This document shows positions 57,184 to 64,000 of a stretch of DNA of 64,000 nucleotides, piece after piece. The number at the start of each line of letters is the position of its first letter. Position 1 is the first letter of the stretch. The translations under genes and the position numbers were made by a program. Source of the DNA: Leucogyrophana mollusca (taxonomy: Eukaryota > Basidiomycota > Agaricomycetes > Boletales). The stretch lies in assembly GCA_021014945.1 (NCBI GenBank), contig MU266473.1, forward strand, positions 1-64,000, given 5' to 3'. The notes beneath the pieces were generated by a model. That model did no database searches, had not been told where the DNA came from, and saw nothing but the letters and a program-made list of their open reading frames with translations.

Positions 57184-60100
57184 TCAAACCTCGTTCCTTA
57201 AAATTAAACTGAAGCACGGCTCGCAGAACGGTTTGTTGTCCCGAAGGAAAAACGACGGATCGTCAAAGGGCTTCTCACAGCTCTGGAAATCACCTATAAG
57301 CTTCTCATCGAACAAACCCAAAGAAGCACAACGTACCGCGCACACGAAACATTCCCAACACCACTTCCCCCCAAGCGCCTCCACCGCACGCGTCCCGTCC
57401 CTGATGCTGCGTTTACAGCGCTTGCACTTCGGCATGCGCAGTCGTACATGGCACGCTTCGCAGTATGGGTGGCCCTTATACACGGTGAACCCCACATCAT
57501 CGTCCTCAAAGGCGCCATCTCCAGTGACGCTCAGCTCGCCTGTGCGGGTGCTGCCAGCCGATGGAGCAAGGAAAGGGTCTCCACATTCCGCACAGAAGAA
57601 ATGCTGCTCGTGGTATGTCCGCTTCCCTAGTGCTTCGTCATCGAGCGTGATGAAGCGCTCATCGATGATAGCGGTTTGGCAGTGGTAGCACCTGGGGGCG
57701 AAGCTCTGGTTCGTATGCAAAGATAAGAATTGTGGCAAGATCTGAAAAGAGTGTACTTGCCTCGTGATAGTCCAAGTGACAGTACGGCCGCCCCTCGTGT
57801 TCATACGAAGACACGTGCTCTAGTAATTCGTTGCATATCGTGCATCTAAAGCATTCTGGATGCCAGCGAACACCTATCGCACTCACAATCCGTCCAATGA
57901 TCGGGCCTCCGCACCCGCCACAGGAGAGGCCCCCAGCCCGGCGCATTGGAGGAGGGGGCAGGTTACGCTTCGCATTTCCGTTCTCTTGAATGTGCGTATG
58001 TCTCGATCCATACTGCGCCTCCTGTCTTTGGGATGAAGGGGGCGGACGTGCACCTGTCGCAGCGCCACGGTGAGGAGGTGAAGAAGAGCCAGAGATAGAT
58101 ATCTGAGGAGGCGCGGCAGAGATACGGGGTGCTTCTGGGCCAGACACCGTAATACTGGGGCCGAAACCCGAGTCGTCCGAGTCGTCATCGTCTCCCCCAG
58201 GAAACGAGATAGTAGGAATGTTGGCCTGTTGGTTCCGCCCCCCAACAGGAGCCGGGGATTCGATCTTAGGAGGAGAAGCAAGCGCCCGATTGCGGTTGCC
58301 ATTCGCGCTCGGAGTCCAGTGGCGCTGGGGAAGAGAGTCGTCCCGACGCGAGGAAATGCTATCAATTTGAATGGATGGGATGCTAGGGGACGGTGACGGC
58401 GTCCTGCGCAAGGATGGCGGAGGTTCGTCATCGAGGTTCACAAACTCCCTCTGCTTCTCTCTTTGCCTCGCGCTAATCCCCCCGAACATATTCCCATTTC
58501 CATTGTACCCCATCTTCGTAGGCGAAGACGGTTGACTCAGTGGCGTGCGAGGCAGGGTATTTCCGGTCTGCAAGGCCAAAGCAGGAGAGCTGGGCTGTAT
58601 GGCAGGAGAAAACTGTTGACCCTGCATTTGCGGAGTGCGAGGAAGGGAAGACGTTCCATTCCCGTTCGCATTGGGATGCGCACCTCCTCTCAGTGCGGGA
58701 GAGAACGGCAGGCTCTGCATCCCGGGCGTCCGAGGTAATGGCGGAACATTTGGTGGCCACGCGGGTGAGGAAGGGACCTCTCGACGAGTGGGACTCGAAG
58801 ATCGTTCATCGCCGCCAAGAGAAGCGGCAGCCAGACGCAACGTCAACGACTGACCACGTCCATTGTCGGGCGGGTTATCTTTCGAAGAGGTGGCGTTCGG
58901 TGGCTCGCGAGGCTGTGGTACATTAGAGATCGGGGGCTGGGGAAGTGTAGCGGAGCGAGTCGGGCGATTACGCGTGTTATGCCGAGTTAAAGGAGGATTC
59001 GTCTGCTGCGCACTCGCGCTGATGATGGGATCTTGCTTAGAAGCGATGATCGTACGCGAGCGCTGTGGCAGGTCTCGGATTCCGTATTGGGGACTCGGTG
59101 TGCGTCGCTGATCTCCTTCGCCTGCACGAAGATCCTGCTTGGGAATATAATCTTCCTCCTCCGTGCTCACGTCGGAAGGAGACGATATGTCATCATCAGT
59201 TCCGGACGATGCTGGAACGCGCGAATGGAGAGAACGTGTAGTAGGCGTTCGTGAAAGAGCACTAGTAGTTACATTGTGACTTCTTGTCTGCTGGGGAACA
59301 GTTGGCGGAGTAGCGCCGACCAAGGGCGATGAAGGCAGCGGTCTTCGGGATGGCGATGTTTGAGTGTTTTCTGTCACCTGCGGGGGTCGCTCAGGGCTCC
59401 GAGCACGAATCGACGGTCCGTTCAACTTGGGAGGAGCCACCACTCCGGAAACAGTGCTCCTTCGTTCAATGCTGCTAGTTCCGCTGAGTCCGGAAACCTG
59501 CGCAGGTGAAGGCGACGACGACTGGAGATTACGTTTCCACAGCGGTACGAACTTGGTTTGGGTAGGATTACTTTCTGAAGAACTTCCGGTCAACGAGTGG
59601 CTCTCCATAGATGAAGCTGGTAAGGTAGGTTTTCGAGCAAGCGATGAGGGCAGTATTTGTTCTGGACCCGATTCCTCGACAGGACTAGGTGGGCGCATGC
59701 GAAGGTCCAAGGAAGCATGCTTTGTGGAGCGTGGCAATGGAGTCGGAAGCGGTCTTCTGGAGTTATTGGAGGATGCAGAGGTCGGAGGCGATGTGCTAGA
59801 GGGAGAATCTGCAGATAAAGATGCCGCATGGGTAAGAATAGCAGGTCTTGAAGGCGCTGGCGCTTGAATAGTGGGCGTTTGGCGCGCAGGAGGTGGCATG
59901 GATTCCGGGCGGGCCCTTGGAGTAGGCAGAGGTCTGCGAGACTGAGTGGCGGGGCTTTGCTGCGCCGGAGACTGCATTTGCAAGTTCTGAAATCCTGGCT
60001 GGGGTGTCCGGCCAGTCGGACCAATCGAAGGTGTATAAGTCAGCGCCGGAGGTGGAGGGGGCGGTGCAAAGCGTGAGCCCGGCGTTACGCTCAAGGGTTT

Positions 60101-60469
60101 CCCATAGGCTGAAGGAGGAGCGTTGTATTCAGCTGGAGGCCCTCTGGAAGTCACAACTGCACCGGGTGGGGGAGGAGCCTGCATTTGCGAAGGATGGGGA
60201 GGTTGCCGAAATGGCTGGGATTGCGGAGGGTATGCTTGCTGGGAATAGACAGGACGTTGTGGCGCTTGCTGGGGTGGATATGGATATGAACTTGGTGGTT
60301 GCTGTTGCTGCTGATACCATCGCGGATCGTAAGCCTGGCTCGGTGCAGCATAAGCAGACATTGGTCTCCCTGAGCCCGGTCCAGGCGGTGGGGGGCCCTG
60401 CGGATAAGCGCTCCGCTGGAAAGGCTGCGGTTGAGGCTGCTGCTGCGAAGGATAGGGATTATAAGTCAT
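57184..60469 (-). CDS. Three-LIM-domain adaptor with long Pro/Ser-rich N-terminus
   Basis: The three exons 60469-57761, 57705-57337 and 57282-57184 sum to 3177 nt (1058 aa) in phase. The first 840 residues are low-complexity, rich in P, Q and S (MTYNPYPSQQQPQPQPF at the start), with many TP and SP sites and the short repeat SLPRTPQMQ/LPRTPGMQ. Three LIM zinc domains follow: CGGCGGPIIGRIVSAIGVRW with HPECFRCTICN; CYHCQTAII with FFCAECGDPF; CKRCKRSI with CWECFVCASCEKPFDD and FCEPCF. The layout resembles paxillin-like fungal LIM proteins that act in actin and septum organisation. The first intron (57760-57706) uses a GC donor in AG|GCAAGT, needed to give HESFAPRCYHC. The second intron (54 nt) is also in frame. 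Confidence 0.85.
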
Positions 60470-61008
60470 TTCTAGGGTAATGAAGATACTAAACCGTTCC
60501 CTGGTGCTGTCCGATTCTGCTGTCCGAAGACCTTGACCAACTTTCAGGTGCAAGATACAAATCCGCTGCAATCTAAGCTGTACCACGTGAACAATCAAAC
60601 AACCACAAATACATGTGCGACTATATAGCCCGTCCCCAAGTCACATATGCTTTCCCATTCAGCAGCAGACCAAAGATTGCGAAGCTCGTCACGCACAAGA
60701 TACTCTGTATCTTTATTTGCGAGCGGGCTAAGGTCTGAGAATACTGCTTTCTCTAGTTGGTTCTAGCTGGACATGATGCTTAGACATCACTACGACATAT
60801 CAGAAATCCACTGGTTCGCCTTGACCTCGGTCGCCCAAAGAACTTTGTGAGCCTTCAATGGCGAGGAAAGTGAGGGTACAGATTGAACCCGTTTGGAAAA
60901 TGCTGTAGAGGCTGGGTGGTTCGTCTTTTGTCCAATGTCTCAGCTACACATGCACTCTATCGGCGAACGTTCTGCCCTTACCAGGGCGGGAAGGGTGTAG
61001 CCAACGCC
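60470..61008. other. Intergenic, 539 bp
   Basis: This lies between the start of the LIM gene and the end of the small cysteine-rich gene. No supported gene. Confidence 0.45.
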
Positions 61009-61316
61009 TTAATCGTACGAGTACGAGGAGGACAACGGCACACCCTTCACGAGGTTTGTTAGGGAAATCTGCAGGGATCTGCAGGGATTCTCCAACTTAC
61101 CACGTGCCCCTTCCTACATTCACAGGTGTTGTATTGCGAAATATCGCATTCACTCTTGTTCTTCTGGATGTTAGTGCACGGCATGGAGCGTCATGAACTC
61201 TGATGTCGCACCTTGGGAGGCGCGGTATCCGCGCCCCCCGAGACATCAGCTCCCTTACGAGAGCACAGTTGACCGGGGCACATCGCACGAGGACTCGCGC
61301 GTAGTTTCACAGACAT
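61009..61316 (-). CDS. Small cysteine-rich protein, three exons, new call
   Basis: The exons 61316-61212, 61163-61101 and 61044-61009 sum to 204 nt (67 aa), both junctions in phase 0. Intron 1 (48 nt) has GTGCGA, a CACTAAC branch site and CAG. Intron 2 (56 nt) has GTAAGT, a CCTAAC branch site and AAG. The protein starts MSVKLRASPRAMCPGQLCSR, passes through a Gly/Ala linker, and holds a second cluster, SECDISQYNTCECRKGHV, before a short Ser/Tyr tail. It has five cysteines (one C-x4-C pair and a C-x7-C-x-C group) and no signal peptide. It could bind metal or zinc, or be a cytosolic Cys-rich peptide; I do not recognise the family. The case rests on good splice signals and an open frame across them, since each exon alone is too short to stand out. 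Confidence 0.5.
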
Positions 61317-61769
61317 GGACAGATGCATTGCCCTTTAGTGCAATTCGCAGTGAGCACTTCGGTGTTTAACTCGATTCAGACTACTCTCCGTCTGCTGCTC
61401 GAAATTTTTTGCCTGGTTCTCATTCGAGTTCTCCGTTTATTATCGTTGATGCGCCTCCGATAGGAAAGGTCAGTGTCCGAGCTCAGATTATCCGTTGCCG
61501 ATCATCACTTACTGATTGAATTTTTTTCACAGTGGTGTGTTTGATTTGGAGTCGGGCTGTCAGTAGTGTAAGGATCGAACAGTACGCGTTGCCGTACGTA
61601 GTACGGCTTAGTCCACTATCTTCGTCCGTTGAATCACATTTCACACAACGACTCGCATCTAAACCGCTTGCACGCCAAAGGACCCAGGTCTGGGAGGTCT
61701 TGAGATCTTCCGTTCATCCCGTTGCTCAAGCCGTTCACCTTGGCCATATTGCATTCACCATCATTCATA
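61317..61769. other. Intergenic, upstream of the small cysteine-rich gene
   Basis: 453 bp up to the left end of the MITE. It presumably holds the promoter of the cysteine-rich gene. No other gene seen. Confidence 0.45.
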
Positions 61770-62072
61770 CTATCCCTTACGGTGGTTTCGGCAGAACCCC
61801 CAAGTCGGCAGTCACGATGTGACCCAGCCAAATTTGCAGAAACAGTGTGACGAAAGCGTGACGACTGCCTCATTTAGCGTGATTTCGGCGCTGACACGAA
61901 AACCTCCACAGCTCACTCAATTTTCAACGTATTTAAATCCTATAAGCTGGAAGAGGTAGTGGACGTCTTGTAGATCACGAGTGTGAAGTAGCGAGGAGAA
62001 ATGATTAGCACTGAGTGAGCTAAAGTGATTGTGCCGACTGGGGGTTTCCGCCGAAACCACCGTAAGGGATAG
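61770..62072. mobile_element. 303-bp MITE with ~45-bp TIRs and TA target duplication
   Basis: Both ends start CTATCCCTTACGGTGGTTTC when read inward. The first 23 bases are identical, and the match continues with one substitution and small indels to about 45 bp. The element is flanked on each side by TA (61768-61769 and 62073-62074), as left by Tc1/mariner-type transposases. It has no coding capacity. The arms could fold into a long hairpin. It lies 0.3 kb from the 3' end of the NAC beta gene. Confidence 0.85.
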
Positions 62073-62388
62073 TACTGAGAAAAGAGTAAGATCGTAGAAT
62101 CATGGCCAGGCAATGCAAAACATGTTGAACAAGTTGGAACGACGATAGATACAGAATAGCGTACGATGTAAGCAGGCATGAGTGAAGGCTTTTGTCAATA
62201 CAATCTGCAGTATGAAAAAGTGGGGGACGATGCAGGGATGCTGGTAATCGCCCGAATACACGTCCGTCATCTCATCTCCCATATCACCCTCCTGCCCACC
62301 GACGGCGGCACCCACATGAAAGATCCTCCAGTCAGCACCATACCACCCCATCCTCCGCGTCCTCGTGTATACCACGTCTTTTCCACGT
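62073..62388. other. 3' flank of the NAC beta gene
   Basis: 316 bp from the MITE to the stop codon of the NAC beta gene. Probably its 3' UTR and terminator; no gene. Confidence 0.5.
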
Positions 62389-63113
62389 TTAGTTCAACTC
62401 CTCAAGCTTGTCCTTCTCCGCAGCCTGCTCGCCCTCGACATCGAAGTTCTCCACCAAGTCTGGGACGTCATCGTCATCATCTTCAGTCGCGCCACCAGCA
62501 TTCGGTGGCCTCTGCTGGCCTTGCTGTATGGCCTGGTAAGATTCCGCGAGCTTGCGCAGCGATGCAAGCGAATCAGGGCCAAGTTGGTTGAGAATACCAG
62601 GAACGAGCTCCGTCAGCTCCTTCACGTGGCCGGTCCCGTAGATCGCAAACGTGTTGGCAGAAACCGCGGCATGGACTGGAGCAATGGAAGCAGTTAATTC
62701 CACATTCTAAGCGACATACCGAAAAAGACGGAACACGACTACGCCAAGAGGGCCCCCGGGCCCCAAATGATAGTGGAGGGTAACGCACCTTTTGGAGCAG
62801 TGAAGTGGAGCACGTTCCCGTCTTCCCTGAACATGTTAACTTCCTCAACACCTGGAATGGGCTGTACATTCAATTTCTTGAGTGCGCCTTGTAGCTTTTT
62901 GTCGTCCTGAGCAGCAGAGGGCTTGGTTTTCCGTACGATTTTCCGGCGCATGGTCCCCTTCCCACCTGTATTTCAGCGCGTCGAAGGTGATGATGGGTGG
63001 TCGTCAGCGTACGATAGCAGAATTATATGCCGACGAAAAGCGCCCAAAAATCACTCACCAATCCTGTTGGCCGCAGCCTGCGCCTGGAGCTTGGCCACTT
63101 TTGCTGGATCCAT
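62389..63113 (-). CDS. EGD1: Nascent polypeptide-associated complex subunit beta (BTF3/Egd1)
   Basis: The three exons 63113-63059, 62965-62789 and 62675-62389 sum to 519 nt (172 aa), the usual size, all in phase. NAC is a ribosome-bound chaperone dimer at the peptide exit tunnel. The N-terminus carries the ribosome-binding basic motif ([16 protein letters not shown]). The NAC fold follows ([72 protein letters not shown]), and the tail is acidic ([14 protein letters not shown]). Intron 2 is longer than usual here (113 nt). Confidence 0.96.
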
Positions 63114-64000
63114 GCTGATTTGAGAATAGGATCGGAGACCGTTGGTTACTTGGAGGAGGACGGTGAAAAGTTACAACCAAGGTTCATATGCAAATACGTG
63201 TACACATCGCCATGCAACATCGCGAGAATGGATTTGCCCAATTTATGGGTGCATTAGGTGACTATTTGTACGATAAAGTTATCAAGAAAGGAAATTTGCC
63301 TTCAAATTCTTGCTGAAATAGCTTTTCCCCCTGACCCCAATCTTGATAAATCGATCACTCACACATCCACTTGGATCTGAACGTGCAGATCGTTCAAACA
63401 ACAGCGTTCGCCATATACCCAGAAATGTCTGATTCAACCTTTCACATCCGGGAAGCCAAGGTTGACGACGTGGTGAGGCAATCCGGCGAGTTGCCCTGCA
63501 TAAGACCAATAATACTGAAGATCAGCCCATCAGCAAACGATCTTGGAATTAATCAAAGCGCTTGTAGGTAAACAGCCCACTCAGAGTAATCTGTGTTCCT
63601 CATGGTTGGACTATCCCCTATTCCACCCAGGCGGAATACGAAAAAGAGCCGGATTCCGCGAAAGCCACTCCCGAGTTGGTATGCAGATCAACATTAATCT
63701 GCGTGCCTGGCAATCACGCTCATGCCCTCGGTGTGTAGCTTGAACAGAATCTATTCAAGACACCTTATGCATATACCCTTCTCGCGTTTTCCGGAACGCC
63801 CGAGGCACCTGGAGATTCGTTGGGCATGGCCCTCTATTTTTTCAACTACTCCACCTGGACGGGCCGCCCCGGTTTATTCGTGCGTCCATAATCTAATATC
63901 GATCCGACGGAACCCGCGTTCATTTGGTCTACACTCATGTTCGTCCGATGCAAATAACGATTAGCTTGAAGACCTGTTTGTAAAGCAGGAGGCGAGAGGC
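63114..64000. other. Right edge, no supported gene
   Basis: 887 bp starting at the promoter of the NAC beta gene. Short open frames on both strands have no recognisable domain. A gene could begin beyond the window. Confidence 0.45.

Noticed and set aside
61070..61095. TCTGCAGGGA repeated twice as a regulatory site
   Set aside because: It lies within intron 2 of the proposed cysteine-rich gene and is a simple 11-bp doublet.

Overview
The window is nuclear DNA from a basidiomycete fungus, most likely an Agaricomycete (mushroom or polypore type). The evidence is eukaryotic gene structure with many 44-60 nt spliceosomal introns that carry CTNA-type branch points, an intron-containing nuclear tRNA-Cys, and gene families typical of this group: DUF6535 membrane proteins, F-box proteins with a C-terminal zinc region, and WW-like multipass membrane proteins. 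No bacterial-type operons, CRISPR arrays or phage genes were seen. Exon borders below were worked out by hand from frame, GT/GC-AG sites and protein-family continuity. Where listed exon lengths sum to a multiple of three I treat the model as solid.

Layout. 0-24 kb: a 5'-truncated DUF6535 copy (328-3185, +) and a complete inverted DUF6535 paralogue (24230-21003, -) flank about 18 kb of ordinary genes. These are a CSC1/OSCA-type ion channel, a FYVE-SAP-RING E3 ligase, a PHD-chromodomain protein with an AT-hook, the Golgi-ER SNARE Sec20, an F-box protein and a secreted GH47 alpha-1,2-mannosidase. 24.9-30.3 kb: housekeeping genes for the oligosaccharyltransferase subunit Swp1/ribophorin II, tRNA-Cys, proteasome lid subunit Rpn3 and complex I assembly factor NDUFAF2. 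31-39.2 kb: an accessory region with two related WW-like multipass membrane proteins, separated by 3.2 kb of gene-free DNA that holds a tandem repeat and a possible MITE. 39.5-63.1 kb: a dense conserved block with an Afi1/MesA DENN-type protein, a small unknown protein, coatomer alpha, an XPG/FEN1-like nuclease, Mediator subunit 12, a three-LIM protein, a previously hidden small cysteine-rich gene, a TA-flanked MITE, and the NAC beta subunit.

No co-regulated pathway links all the genes. There is a loose secretory-pathway theme (Sec20, COPA, Swp1, GH47, Afi1) but it is not an operon-like cluster. The most unusual observations are the large inverted DUF6535 duplication, a start codon split by an intron and an EF-hand-like loop in the CSC1 channel, an 8-nt micro-exon, a 29-nt intron, two consensus GC-AG introns, the hidden cysteine-rich gene and the MITE.
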